A stretch of 64,000 bases of DNA from UBA10649 sp964597445 (GTDB taxonomy: Bacteria > Actinomycetota > Actinomycetes > S36-B12), in contig CAZQXO010000002.1 of NCBI GenBank assembly GCA_964597445.1, forward strand, positions 1-64,000, given 5' to 3'. Under the pieces are notes generated by a model, which did no database searches, was not told where the DNA came from, and saw only the letters and a list, made by a program, of their open reading frames with translations. This document shows positions 52,061 to 60,920 of this stretch, piece after piece. Position numbers and translations under genes: made by a program. The stretch's first letter is position 1. Every line of letters starts with the position of its first letter.

Positions 52061-52081
52061 TACCCTGAGGGCAGCGCCCTC
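52061..52081 (+). promoter_or_regulatory. Candidate gabT -10 and leader hairpin
   Basis: TACCCT at 52061-52066 fits TANNNT. Next to it GAGGGC-AGC-GCCCTC (52067-52081) is a perfect inverted repeat, 25 bp before the gabT ATG. It may be an operator half or a leader hairpin. Confidence 0.28.
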
Positions 52082-52105
52082 CTGCGCCCGGACCCGAGGA
52101 GCCCG

Positions 52106-53452
52106 ATGTCCCCCGTCGCCACCCCCACCGAGCTCGTCCAGGAGCGTCGCCTCGTCACCGCGATCCCCGGACCCCGGTCGCAGGCGCTCCAGGCCCGCAA
52201 GGTCGCCGCCGTGTCGAACGGCGTCGGCGTCACCCTCCCCGTGTACGTCGTCCGGGCAGGGGGCGGAGTCCTCGTCGACGCTGACGGAAACTCGCTGATC
52301 GACATGGGGTCGGGCATCGCCGTGACCACCGTCGGCAACGCGAATCCGGAGGTCGTCTCCGCGGTCCAGGCCCAGGTGGCGGAGTTCACGCACACCTGCT
52401 TCATGGTCACCCCCTACGCCGGATACGTCGAGGTGTGCGAGGCCTTGAATCGCGTGACTCCCGGTGATCACGACAAGCGCTCAGCCCTCTTCAACTCTGG
52501 AGCCGAGGCTGTCGAGAACGCCGTCAAGATCGCCCGCGCCCATACCCGTCGGCAGGCCGTCGTCGTCGTGGAGCACGGGTATCACGGTCGCACCAACCTC
52601 ACCATGGGCATGACCGCGAAGAACATGCCCTACAAGCAGTCCTTCGGACCCTTCGCGCCCGAGATCTACCGCGTGCCCGCGTCCTACCCCTACCGCGACC
52701 GTGGCCTCAAGGGCCCTGAGATGGCTCAGATCGCGATCACGCGGATCGAGCGCGAGCTGGGTGCCTCCAACGTCGCAGCAATCGTGATCGAGCCGGTTCA
52801 GGGCGAAGGTGGCTTCATCGTCCCCGATCCGGGCTATTTCCGGGCCATGGCGGACTTCGCCGCCGCACACGGCATCGTCTTCATCGCCGACGAGATCCAG
52901 TCGGGCTTCTGCCGTACGGGACAGTGGTTCGCGTCGGAGTACGAGGACGTCGTGCCCGACCTCATCACGACGGCCAAGGGCATCGCTGACGGCATGCCGC
53001 TCGCGGCCGTCACCGGACGCGCCGAGATCATGGACTCGGTGCACGCCGGCGGGCTGGGCGGGACGTACGGCGGCAACCCCGTGGCGTGCGCCGCAGCCCT
53101 CGCCGCCATCGACTGGATGGAGCGCAACGACGCCCCCGCCCTCGCCCGCGACATCGAGGCCGTCATGATGCCCCGCCTGCGCGACATGGCTCTGCGCTAC
53201 CCCGCCATCGGAGACATCCGCGGACGAGGCGCGATGATCGCCATCGAGCTGGTGGTCCCGGGAACCATGGATCCGGATGCAGACCTCGCCGCCACCCTCA
53301 ACCGCTTCTGCCACCAGCACGGCGTCGTCACCCTGACGACCGGAACGCACGGGAACGTGTTCCGCTTCCTTCCCCCGCTGACGATGCCGCGGCACCTGCT
53401 CGAGGAGGCGCTCTCGATCCTGGAGCAGGCGTTCGAGTCCGCGCAGACCTGA
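52106..53452 (+). CDS. gabT: 4-aminobutyrate aminotransferase
   Basis: GabT moves the amino group of GABA to 2-oxoglutarate, giving succinate semialdehyde. The 448-residue class III aminotransferase has NSGAEAVENAVKIARAHT, EHGYHGRTNLTMGMT, EPVQGEGGFIVP, ADEIQSGFCRTGQWFASE and the PLP lysine Lys291 in TTAKGIADGMPLAAVTG. The ATG at 52106 has GAGGAG upstream; an in-frame upstream ATG lacks one. Succinate-semialdehyde dehydrogenase is not in the window. It is divergent from pucR. Confidence 0.94.
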   Translation: MSPVATPTELVQERRLVTAIPGPRSQALQARKVAAVSNGVGVTLPVYVVRAGGGVLVDADGNSLIDMGSGIAVTTVGNANPEVVSAVQAQVAEFTHTCFMVTPYAGYVEVCEALNRVTPGDHDKRSALFNSGAEAVENAVKIARAHTRRQAVVVVEHGYHGRTNLTMGMTAKNMPYKQSFGPFAPEIYRVPASYPYRDRGLKGPEMAQIAITRIERELGASNVAAIVIEPVQGEGGFIVPDPGYFRAMADFAAAHGIVFIADEIQSGFCRTGQWFASEYEDVVPDLITTAKGIADGMPLAAVTGRAEIMDSVHAGGLGGTYGGNPVACAAALAAIDWMERNDAPALARDIEAVMMPRLRDMALRYPAIGDIRGRGAMIAIELVVPGTMDPDADLAATLNRFCHQHGVVTLTTGTHGNVFRFLPPLTMPRHLLEEALSILEQAFESAQT

Positions 53453-53522
53453 TCGGCAGTCCTGTCCACAGGCCGCAGGACGCCGGTGTCGTGGCGATGC
53501 CACGTCGACATACGGTCACCGT

Positions 53523-53957
53523 GTGGCGCGATTCCGGGTGTGGGCGGTGCTGTCCCTGGCGAGCAGCGGACTGCTCCTCGTCCCGGGGCCCTGGATCCCG
53601 TCCGCGGAGGCACGTGAGCGGCCCTCCTGGTTCTGGGAGTGGAGCGACGGCTCGACATCGCGCGACCGAACCCTGAACGAGGCGCGCTACGGCGTCTGGT
53701 CACGCCTGCCGAGGATCGCGGTCGCGAGCGCTCCAGCAGCAGCCGGTCGGACCGTGCGACTCCAGGTCCAGCAGTCGGGAGGCTGGGTGACCGAGGACAC
53801 CGTTCGCACGGACCTCGACGGCCGCGCTGAACTGACGATCAACCCCTACTGCCATCACGGCGACTGGTGCTCCGGCACCGCGGAGTACCGCATCGTGGCC
53901 GACGGCGATCAGGCACTCCTCCGGGTGAGCTTCACCCCGACGCGGACATCTCCCTGA
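53523..53957 (+). CDS. Small predicted secreted protein of unknown function
   Basis: The 144-residue protein has a signal peptide (RFRVWAVLSLASSGLLLVPGPWIPSAEA) with a likely cut after AEA. The mature part is beta-rich with two cysteines in NPYCHHGDWCSGTAEYRIVADGD, suggesting a disulfide. The pattern RTVRLQVQQSGGWVTEDTVRTDLDGRAELTINP resembles small Ig-like exported modules. No family is recognised. It follows gabT by 70 bp. Its last 26 bp overlap the 3' end of the convergent saccharopine-dehydrogenase-family gene. Confidence 0.65.
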   Translation: MARFRVWAVLSLASSGLLLVPGPWIPSAEARERPSWFWEWSDGSTSRDRTLNEARYGVWSRLPRIAVASAPAAAGRTVRLQVQQSGGWVTEDTVRTDLDGRAELTINPYCHHGDWCSGTAEYRIVADGDQALLRVSFTPTRTSP

Positions 53958-55152
53958 GGCCGAAGGACTGCCCGTAGCCGCTCTCCATGAGCTGCAGATA
54001 GGGGACGGCATCGAAGGCCTCCGGACCCAGCACCCCCACTCCAGTCCAAGCCCCGGTCGCCAGCAGTTCCAGGGCGATCACCGGATTCATGGCCGTCTGC
54101 CATACGACCGCCTGCGTTCCGTACTCGCGCATGGTCCACTCGTTGTCCGCCACGTGGTAGAGGTAGACCTCGCGCGGCTCGCCATCGAGGCCCGTGCCCG
54201 TCACCCACGTGCCGGCGCACGTCTTGCCGCTCATGCGGTCGCCCAGCGTCGCGGGGTCGGGGAGCACGGCCGCTACGACATCGCGAGGACTCACCGGCAC
54301 GCCCTTGACCGTCACCGGGTCGGTTCGGTCGAGCCCGAGCTTGTGCAGGGTTCGGAGGACGTCGATGAACTCCTCGCCGAGACCGTACTTGAAGGTGACC
54401 CGCCTGCAGTCGATCCACCGTGGCACGAGGAGCACCTCCTCGTGCTCGACGTTGATGACCTCGACCGGCCCGATGCCCTCGGGGAAGTCGAAGACCTCAG
54501 GCTCAGAGAAGGGCTCGGTGGTGAACCAGCCGCGCTCGCGCTCCCAGATGACCGGAGGGTTCAGGCATTCCTCGATCGTCGTCCAGATGGAGAACGAGGG
54601 GGCGAAGTCATGACCCTCGACCAGGAGATTCGCACCATCCCGAATGCCGATCTCGTCGATCTCGCGGAAGAGGTGATCCGCCGCATAACGGGCGAACACG
54701 TCGGCGAGACCGGGCTCGACCCCCATTCCGCACAGCGCGAGCCGACCGGCACCGATCCAGGCCTGCTCCTGCGCGAACTGCTCGTCACCCAACTTCACCC
54801 CCACCTGCGAGTAGGCATCGGTGGCATGCGGTCGCGAGAGGCTCATCGCCGTGTCGAGGTAGTCGGCTCCCGCCTCGAAGGCTCCCTCGAAGATGGGCAT
54901 CACGAATCGCGGATCCACCACATTGAGGACATGGGTGATGCGGTGCTCCCGGCACAGGGCGGCAACGGACTTCGCACTCGAGGCGTCCACCTGGGCTGCC
55001 GCGAATCGCGCATCATCGACGCGAGCGACCACCGACTGCGACCGCTCGAGGTCGTAGTCGGCGATGACGATGTGCTCGAAGAAGTCCCGTCGCGCGGCGA
55101 TGAGAGCCGCAGAGGTCCCCACGCCACCCGCTCCCACGATGAGGATCCGCAT
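53932..55152 (-). CDS. Saccharopine dehydrogenase-family oxidoreductase
   Basis: The 406-residue protein starts RILIVGAGGVGTSAALIAARR, a Rossmann loop with GAGGVG at residues 7-12. DYDLERS follows the second strand and DPRFVMPIFEGAFEAGADYLDTAMSLS is the saccharopine dehydrogenase N-terminal pattern. The C-terminal domain begins at GMGVEPGLADVFARYAADHLF. The family includes saccharopine, carboxynorspermidine and homospermidine enzymes, all of which handle amine-aldehyde condensation products. In this locus a polyamine substrate is likely, but which one is unproven. The ATG at 55152 has AAGGAG upstream. Confidence 0.85.
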   Translation of the reverse strand: MRILIVGAGGVGTSAALIAARRDFFEHIVIADYDLERSQSVVARVDDARFAAAQVDASSAKSVAALCREHRITHVLNVVDPRFVMPIFEGAFEAGADYLDTAMSLSRPHATDAYSQVGVKLGDEQFAQEQAWIGAGRLALCGMGVEPGLADVFARYAADHLFREIDEIGIRDGANLLVEGHDFAPSFSIWTTIEECLNPPVIWERERGWFTTEPFSEPEVFDFPEGIGPVEVINVEHEEVLLVPRWIDCRRVTFKYGLGEEFIDVLRTLHKLGLDRTDPVTVKGVPVSPRDVVAAVLPDPATLGDRMSGKTCAGTWVTGTGLDGEPREVYLYHVADNEWTMREYGTQAVVWQTAMNPVIALELLATGAWTGVGVLGPEAFDAVPYLQLMESGYGQSFGLREMSASG

Positions 55153-55252
55153 CACCACTCCTTGATCGCTCGGGGCAGCACACGGCTGCTGTCATCTACG
55201 CCACGTTACGTCGTCACGGCCGGGTGAGGACGGTGACACGGGCTGCACGACA

Positions 55253-56671
55253 TCACGAGTCGAAGCCCATGCCGAGTCGATCCAGGGTCCGCAGCCACAG
55301 GTCTCTGCGTCCCTCGTTGCGGTCCGCACGCTGCAGCGCAGCGGTCGTCAGCCGGATTCCCCAGCCGCGCAGGGGCTCGGGCGGGAAGGGCACCGGCATG
55401 GAGCGCACCATCTCCAGCGCCGTGCGCTCGGTCGACAGTCCATCGATCAGGTCGAGCATCGTTGCCGCGCCGAACCGGGATGCCCCCACGCCGAGGCCGG
55501 TGTAGCCCGCAACGTAGGCGAGCCGACCGGCATAGGCGGTTCCCCAGAAGGAGCTGAAGCGCGAACAGGTGTCGATGGCACCGCCCCACGCATGCGAGAA
55601 GCGCACATCCATGAGCTGGGGAAACGTCTGAAGGAAGTGCTCTGCCAGCAGCTCGTAGGACTCCTCGCGATTCTCGTGCTCACGACGGAAACCACGTCCC
55701 GCGTGGTAGATCGCGTCATAGCCACCCCACAGGATGCGTCCGTCAGCTGTCACGCGGTAGTAGTGGAACCGGTTGCCGCTGTCACTCACGCCCTCACGAC
55801 CGGACCAGCCGATCCGACTCCAGTCGTCGTCGCTCAAGGGCTCCGTGACGAGGACATAGTCGTAGACCGGCACGACGAGGTACGAGAGTCGCCGCAGGAG
55901 CGGCGGGTAGGCGTTCGTGCCGAGGGCGACCTTCGACGCCCGGATCACACCACGATCGGTGCGAGCGAGCAGGTCCCCGGGCGTCGCCTCCAGGTGGCGA
56001 ACCGGAGTGCCCTCGGCGATCCGGACGCCCCTCTCCCGACAGGCGCGCTGGAGGCCCCACGCGAGACGGGCCGGATCCACCAGCGCCACGCCGGACCGGT
56101 CATAGGCCCCAGCGAGATACGAGGGCGATGCGACCCTCGACTGCACCTCCCGCTGGTCGAGGAACTCGACGGACTCCCCCATGCCCGAGGCGGCGGAGAC
56201 GAACTCTCGAAGGCCCTCGATCTGGTGCGGGGCCACGGCGACGTCGATCTCACCCGTGCGGACGAAGTCGCATTCGATGCCGAACTCGTGAATCGTCCTC
56301 TCGATTCCCTCGAGGTTGTCACGACCCAGACGCAGCAGTGTGGGCATGTCCCCAGGCCAGCGCTCCATGCCGTTGGCGAAGCCGTGCGTCAGTGAGGCCG
56401 CGACGAATCCTCCGTTGCGCCCTGTCGCCCCTTCAGCCACGCGCCCGCCCTCGACGAGCAGGACGTCTCGATCCGGGTCGCGCTCCTTCGCCTGCAGAGC
56501 CGTCCAGAGTCCCGTGAAGCCTCCTCCCACCACGAGAAGGTCCGTTGCCGTATCCCCGTCCAACGGAGGAAGGGAGTCGGGCCGATCATCACGATCGAGC
56601 CAGAAGACGGACCTGCGAGCGTGCGCCACGGCTGCCCGGGCCTGAGGGGTGGGATGCTGCGCGAACTCCAT
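55253..56671 (-). CDS. FAD-dependent amine oxidase, PuuB/DAO family
   Basis: The 472-residue protein has the FAD-binding GGGFTG motif at residues 49-54 and a DAO-type fold. VEGGRVAEGATGRNGGFVAASLTHG and VAGYTGLGVGASRFGAATMLDLI are typical of PuuB (gamma-glutamylputrescine oxidase) and related deaminating oxidases. It would oxidise a primary or secondary amine of putrescine or its derivative to an aldehyde and release hydrogen peroxide. It lies 115 bp downstream of the first potD. No puuA or puuD is visible. Confidence 0.88.
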   Translation of the reverse strand: MEFAQHPTPQARAAVAHARRSVFWLDRDDRPDSLPPLDGDTATDLLVVGGGFTGLWTALQAKERDPDRDVLLVEGGRVAEGATGRNGGFVAASLTHGFANGMERWPGDMPTLLRLGRDNLEGIERTIHEFGIECDFVRTGEIDVAVAPHQIEGLREFVSAASGMGESVEFLDQREVQSRVASPSYLAGAYDRSGVALVDPARLAWGLQRACRERGVRIAEGTPVRHLEATPGDLLARTDRGVIRASKVALGTNAYPPLLRRLSYLVVPVYDYVLVTEPLSDDDWSRIGWSGREGVSDSGNRFHYYRVTADGRILWGGYDAIYHAGRGFRREHENREESYELLAEHFLQTFPQLMDVRFSHAWGGAIDTCSRFSSFWGTAYAGRLAYVAGYTGLGVGASRFGAATMLDLIDGLSTERTALEMVRSMPVPFPPEPLRGWGIRLTTAALQRADRNEGRRDLWLRTLDRLGMGFDS

Positions 56672-56718
56672 GATTCTCCTGCGGGCGCATCGGCGCCTGG
56701 ACGTAGCGGATCGGAGAG

Positions 56719-56736
56719 CGGGGCCGTCGCGCCCCG
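56719..56736 (-). terminator. Hairpin between the first potD and the FAD oxidase gene
   Basis: CGGGGC and GCCCCG form a perfect 6-bp stem with a 6-nt loop in the 114-bp gap. It may separate the transporter genes from the oxidase gene or act as an attenuator. Confidence 0.35.
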
Positions 56737-56785
56737 TCGTCCCACCAGTCCCTTCCGCGTGAGCAGGTGCCCCCAGACTACCTCG

Positions 56786-57958
56786 TCAGCCGGAGACGAC
56801 GGTGTCGAAGGCACGGTCGAGCGCGACCGATCGCTCCACCGTCAGGGCCTCGGTGACGAAGCAGGAGTCCAGAACGTCCTGCGGCGGGAAGATCCACGGA
56901 TCGTCCGCGAGCGCCGGATCGATCCTCGCCATGACCTCCCGGGCTCCGTTCACCGGACACACGTACTGGATCCACGACGCCAGGCGCGCGGCGACCTCGG
57001 GGTCGTAGTAGAAGTCCATCAGCGACTCGGCACTGGCCTTGTTCGGCGAGACGGCGGGGATGAGCATGGAGTCCGCCCAGACCAGCCCCCCGCTCTCGGG
57101 AAGGCCGAAACCGAAGTTCTCCCCCAGGGCGAGCACGTCTCCTGACCATCCGAGCACGGCGATGAGATCACCCGAGGCGAGGCCACCGATGTAGTCGTTG
57201 CCCGTGACCTGGCGGATCTGGCCCGAGTCGACCTGCTGCTGCAGCAGCCCGAGAGCCCGATCGAACTCGGCATCGGTGAAGGCTGACGGATCGAATCCCG
57301 CCCAGGCCAGCATCAGACCCATCGTGTCCATCGTCTCGGACAGGACCGACACCCGGCCGGCCAGACGAGGATCGAAGAACTGATCGAGGGACTCGAGGCG
57401 ATCGATTCCCATGCGCTCCTGGAGCAGGGAGCCGTTCCAGCCGATGCCGGTGAACCCCGACTGCCACGGGAGCGTGTAGCGCCGATCCGGATCGAAGGAC
57501 GCCTCCTGAAGCCTGGGGAGGAGGTTGACCGCGTTGGGAATGCGGGCGTAGTCCAGCGGAGCCGCGAAGCCCAGCTCGATGAACTCCCGAGCGGTCTCCT
57601 CGGACAGGACGACGATGTCGCGGTCGATGTCCTGTCCCTGCTCGAGGGGCGTGCGCACCTTGGCCAGGAACTCGTTGCCGTCATTGATGTCAGAGGTGTA
57701 CACGACGTCGATTCCGGAGGACGCCGTGAAGTCCTCGAGCGTCGTCGGCTCCCCGTCCTCGGACTCGTCGATATAGCCCGGCCAGTTGGAGAACCGCACG
57801 AGGGCGTCCGTCTCCTCCGGTAGCGGGGACGGTGTCGCTCCGGCCGTTGATGGGGCCTCCGGAGCTCCGGCACCTGCTCCACAGGCGCTCGAGGCCGCAG
57901 CCGCACCTCCCAGGGCAGCCGTCCACAGGAGCCGTCGCCGCGTCAGTCGGGGAGCCAC
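56786..57958 (-). CDS. potD: Polyamine ABC transporter substrate-binding lipoprotein (PotD-like, first copy)
   Basis: The 390-residue lipoprotein has a Tat-like signal RLTRRRLLWTAALGGAAAASSAC with lipobox Cys26. The periplasmic-binding core shares FSNWPGYIDE, VRTPLEQGQDIDRDIVVLS, TLPWQSGFTGIGWN and VDSGQIRQVTGNDYIGGLASGDLIAVLGWSGDV with the second PotD in this locus. It captures putrescine, spermidine or a similar cation for PotABC. It sits 6 bp downstream of potC. Confidence 0.9.
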   Translation of the reverse strand: MAPRLTRRRLLWTAALGGAAAASSACGAGAGAPEAPSTAGATPSPLPEETDALVRFSNWPGYIDESEDGEPTTLEDFTASSGIDVVYTSDINDGNEFLAKVRTPLEQGQDIDRDIVVLSEETAREFIELGFAAPLDYARIPNAVNLLPRLQEASFDPDRRYTLPWQSGFTGIGWNGSLLQERMGIDRLESLDQFFDPRLAGRVSVLSETMDTMGLMLAWAGFDPSAFTDAEFDRALGLLQQQVDSGQIRQVTGNDYIGGLASGDLIAVLGWSGDVLALGENFGFGLPESGGLVWADSMLIPAVSPNKASAESLMDFYYDPEVAARLASWIQYVCPVNGAREVMARIDPALADDPWIFPPQDVLDSCFVTEALTVERSVALDRAFDTVVSG

Positions 57959-57964
57959 CCGAGG

Positions 57965-58798
57965 CTACGAACGGGGAAGCGCCGCGTCGGCGGCTGCGGT
58001 CGGCAGGGACTCGAGTGACTTGCGGCGCCGATGGTTCACGAACTGTGCCGTGAGCACGATGGCCAGCGCGACGACGAACACGATCGTGGCCAGGGCATTC
58101 ACCTGGACCGGGATACCGCGCTGCGCGGCACCCCAGATGTAGATCGGGAAGGTGACCAGGGTTCCCGCGTTGAAGAAGCTGATGATGAAGTCGTCGAACG
58201 ACAGGGAGAAGCCGAGCAGCGCTGCGCCCGCGATCCCGGGCAGAACGAGGGGGAAGGTCACGTACCGGAACACCGCCCGGGGGTTGGCGTAGAGATCCCT
58301 CGCCGCCTCCTCAAGCCTCGGATCCATGCCCTGCAGACGCGCCTTCACGGTCACGACCACGAAGGAGATGATGAACATGATGTGGGCGATGATGACGGTG
58401 ATCTCGCCGAGCGGGAAGCGGAGATTGAGGAAGAGGGCGAGCAGGCTCGCACCCATCACCACCTCCGGGGTCGCCATGGGCAGGAAGATCAGCAGGTTCG
58501 TCGTGCTCCTGCCCCGGAACCGATAGCGGACGAGCGCGAAGGCGATCATCGACCCCAGGAGGGTGGCCACCAGTGTCGAGACGATGCCGATCTGGATGCT
58601 CGTCACGAACGAGGAGCAGACACCGGGAACACCGCAGAGATTCGTCCACGCCTCGAGCGAGAACTCGTTCCAGCTGAGGTTGTACTTGCCTGACGGCTTG
58701 TTGAACGACAGCACAATGATGACGGCGATCGGGATGAACAGGTAGACGAGCACCGCGAAAGCAGCGATGCCGACGAGATTCCTCCTTAGCCAGCGCAT
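57965..58798 (-). CDS. potC: Polyamine ABC transporter permease PotC
   Basis: The 277-residue permease has six helices and the EAA loop EEAARDLYANPRAVFRYVTFPLVLPGIAGAALLGFSLSFDDFIISFF typical of PotC. It pairs with PotB in the membrane. The start overlaps the potB stop by 1 nt (TGATG). Confidence 0.92.
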   Translation of the reverse strand: MRWLRRNLVGIAAFAVLVYLFIPIAVIIVLSFNKPSGKYNLSWNEFSLEAWTNLCGVPGVCSSFVTSIQIGIVSTLVATLLGSMIAFALVRYRFRGRSTTNLLIFLPMATPEVVMGASLLALFLNLRFPLGEITVIIAHIMFIISFVVVTVKARLQGMDPRLEEAARDLYANPRAVFRYVTFPLVLPGIAGAALLGFSLSFDDFIISFFNAGTLVTFPIYIWGAAQRGIPVQVNALATIVFVVALAIVLTAQFVNHRRRKSLESLPTAAADAALPRS

Positions 58799-59694
58799 CA
58801 GACGAGGTCCTCGGTGCCGGAGCGTCGGATGTAGAAGAAGACCAGCAGGACGATGGCCGCCATGAGCACGAAGGACAGGGCACTTGCGGTCGGATAGTCG
58901 CGGAACTGGATGAAGTTGATCTGGATGGCGTTGCCGATCATGCGATTGCCTGTCGAACCCAGCAGGGCCGCATTGATGTAGTCACCGGATGCCGGGATGA
59001 ACGTGAGCAGCGTGCCTGCCACCACACCTGGCATCGAGAGCGGCCAGGTCACCTTGCGGAAGGCCGTCCTGGGCGAGGCGTAGAGGTCACCGGCAGCCTC
59101 GATCAGGCGCGGGTCGATCTTCTCGAGCGCGGCATACAGGGGCAGGATCATGAAGGGCAGGAAGTTGTAGGTGAGCCCGGCGACCACGGCTATCCCCGTG
59201 TTCAGGACCCGATCATCCGGCAGCAGGTGCATGGCATTGAGGATCCCGGTGATGAAGCCCTCGTCCGACAGGATCGTCTTCCAGGCGTAGGTGCGCAGGA
59301 GGAAGGAGGCGAACGAGGGAGCGATCACGAGCACCAGCAGGAGGGAACGCCACCTTCCGCCCCGGAAGGCGATGAAGTAGGCCAGTGGGTACGCGATCAC
59401 GAGAGCCAGGACGGTGGCGATGCCCGCGTAGAGGAAGGAGCGCACGAACAGGGGCCAGTACTCGGCGAGAGCGCTGGCGTAGTTCCCGAACTCCAGGCCG
59501 AACATGTAGCGGCCGGACTGCCCGGGCACGGGCTGCTGAAGACTCGTGAGGAACAGCGTGACGAAAGGGATCGCGAAGAAGATGGCGAGCCACGCGATTC
59601 CCGGGAAGAGGAGCAGGTAGCCCGTTCGGGACGATCGCTGCGCACGTGCGGGAGGCGACGTGCTCGACCCCGTCGTCGGGACGACAGCGACCAT
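58798..59694 (-). CDS. potB: Polyamine ABC transporter permease PotB
   Basis: The 298-residue permease has six helices and the EAA loop IEAAGDLYASPRTAFRKVTWPLSMPGVVAGTLLTFIPASGDYINAALLG. YLLLFPGIAWLAIFFAIPFVTLFLTSL is the first helix. It is 2 bp downstream of potA and overlaps potC by 1 nt. Confidence 0.92.
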   Translation of the reverse strand: MVAVVPTTGSSTSPPARAQRSSRTGYLLLFPGIAWLAIFFAIPFVTLFLTSLQQPVPGQSGRYMFGLEFGNYASALAEYWPLFVRSFLYAGIATVLALVIAYPLAYFIAFRGGRWRSLLLVLVIAPSFASFLLRTYAWKTILSDEGFITGILNAMHLLPDDRVLNTGIAVVAGLTYNFLPFMILPLYAALEKIDPRLIEAAGDLYASPRTAFRKVTWPLSMPGVVAGTLLTFIPASGDYINAALLGSTGNRMIGNAIQINFIQFRDYPTASALSFVLMAAIVLLVFFYIRRSGTEDLV

Positions 59695-59696
59695 CG

Positions 59697-60884
59697 TCAG
59701 GCACCGACCTCGTCGGACAGCAGCTGTGTGCTGACCCGCTCCGCCTCGACCTCCTGAGGATCGCGACCGGCATTCACGCCCGGAGCGGAGTCGAGGCCGA
59801 AGGTGTGCTCCGGTGCCCAGTGGACTGTGACGTCATCGCCGACGTCGCACCTGTCCCCCACGATCACGTTCTGCTCGAACACGATGAGTTCCTGGCCCCA
59901 CGCTGTCTCGACCAGGTACTGCGTCGAGACGCCCGTGTAGGAGACGTCCGTGACCTTGCCCTCCAGCCGGTTGTGACCATCCGGGACACGGTGGGCATCC
60001 ACGCGGTCGAGGACCGTGATCTTCTCGGGCCGCACCCCGACGATCACCTCGGATCCCGTGCTGAAGCACCGGTCGTTCGGCACCGCGAACGTGACTCCAT
60101 GCGCCTCGACGAGAGTCGTGCCTCCCGAGGGACCGGACCGTCGCCCGGGGATCAGGTTGGACTGGCCCAGGAAGTTGGCCACGAACACCGTGCGCGGCGT
60201 CTCGTAGATGTCCGCTGGGTGCCCCATCTGCTCGATCCGTCCCGCGTTCATGACGGCCACGGTGTCGGCCATCGTCATGGCCTCCTCCTGGTCGTGGGTG
60301 ACGTGAACGAAGGTGGTCCCCACGTCCACCTGGATCCGCTTGAGCTCGATCTGCATCTGACGACGCAGCTTGAGGTCCAGCGCGCCCAAGGGCTCATCGA
60401 GGAGGAGCACGTCCGGCTGGTTGATCAGCGCCCTCGCCACCGCCACGCGCTGCTGCTGGCCACCCGACAGCTGGGCCGGCTTGCGTCGAGCGAGCGGCCC
60501 GAGTTCGACCAGATCGAGCATCGCCTCGACCTGAGGGCGGACATCCTTGATCCCGCGCCGCCTCAGACCGAAGGCGACGTTCTCGAAGATGTCGAGGTGC
60601 GGGAAGAGCGCATAGGACTGGAACACCGTGTTGACCGGGCGCTCGAAGGCCCGGAGGCGCGTCACGTCCCGATCACCGATGCGGATGGAGCCGGCCGTGG
60701 GGTCCTCCAGGCCGGCAACCATCCGCAGCGTCGTGGTCTTGCCGCACCCGGACGCACCAAGTAGGGCGAAGAAGGATCCTGCAGGAATCGTCAGCGTCAG
60801 ATCGTCCACGGCGACGAAGTCCCCGAAGCTCTTGGTGAGATTCCGCAGGTGGAGATCCTCCACCTGCCGATCCTTGTTCGTCAC
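59697..60884 (-). CDS. potA: Polyamine ABC transporter ATP-binding protein PotA
   Basis: The 395-residue ATPase has Walker A GASGCGKTT at residues 43-51, the Q-loop FQSYALFPHLDIFENVAFGL, signature LSGGQQQR, Walker B VLLLDEPLGALD and a switch His in HVTHDQEEA. The C-terminal TOBE-type domain is present (VGVRPEKITVL, VTDVSYTGVSTQYLVE). It powers import by PotBC. The C-terminal tail of about 25 residues is acidic and unlike E. coli PotA. Confidence 0.95.
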   Translation of the reverse strand: MTNKDRQVEDLHLRNLTKSFGDFVAVDDLTLTIPAGSFFALLGASGCGKTTTLRMVAGLEDPTAGSIRIGDRDVTRLRAFERPVNTVFQSYALFPHLDIFENVAFGLRRRGIKDVRPQVEAMLDLVELGPLARRKPAQLSGGQQQRVAVARALINQPDVLLLDEPLGALDLKLRRQMQIELKRIQVDVGTTFVHVTHDQEEAMTMADTVAVMNAGRIEQMGHPADIYETPRTVFVANFLGQSNLIPGRRSGPSGGTTLVEAHGVTFAVPNDRCFSTGSEVIVGVRPEKITVLDRVDAHRVPDGHNRLEGKVTDVSYTGVSTQYLVETAWGQELIVFEQNVIVGDRCDVGDDVTVHWAPEHTFGLDSAPGVNAGRDPQEVEAERVSTQLLSDEVGA

Positions 60885-60920
60885 GAGCCCTGCCCTCCTG
60901 ATCGACCGTTGCTCGGCGGC

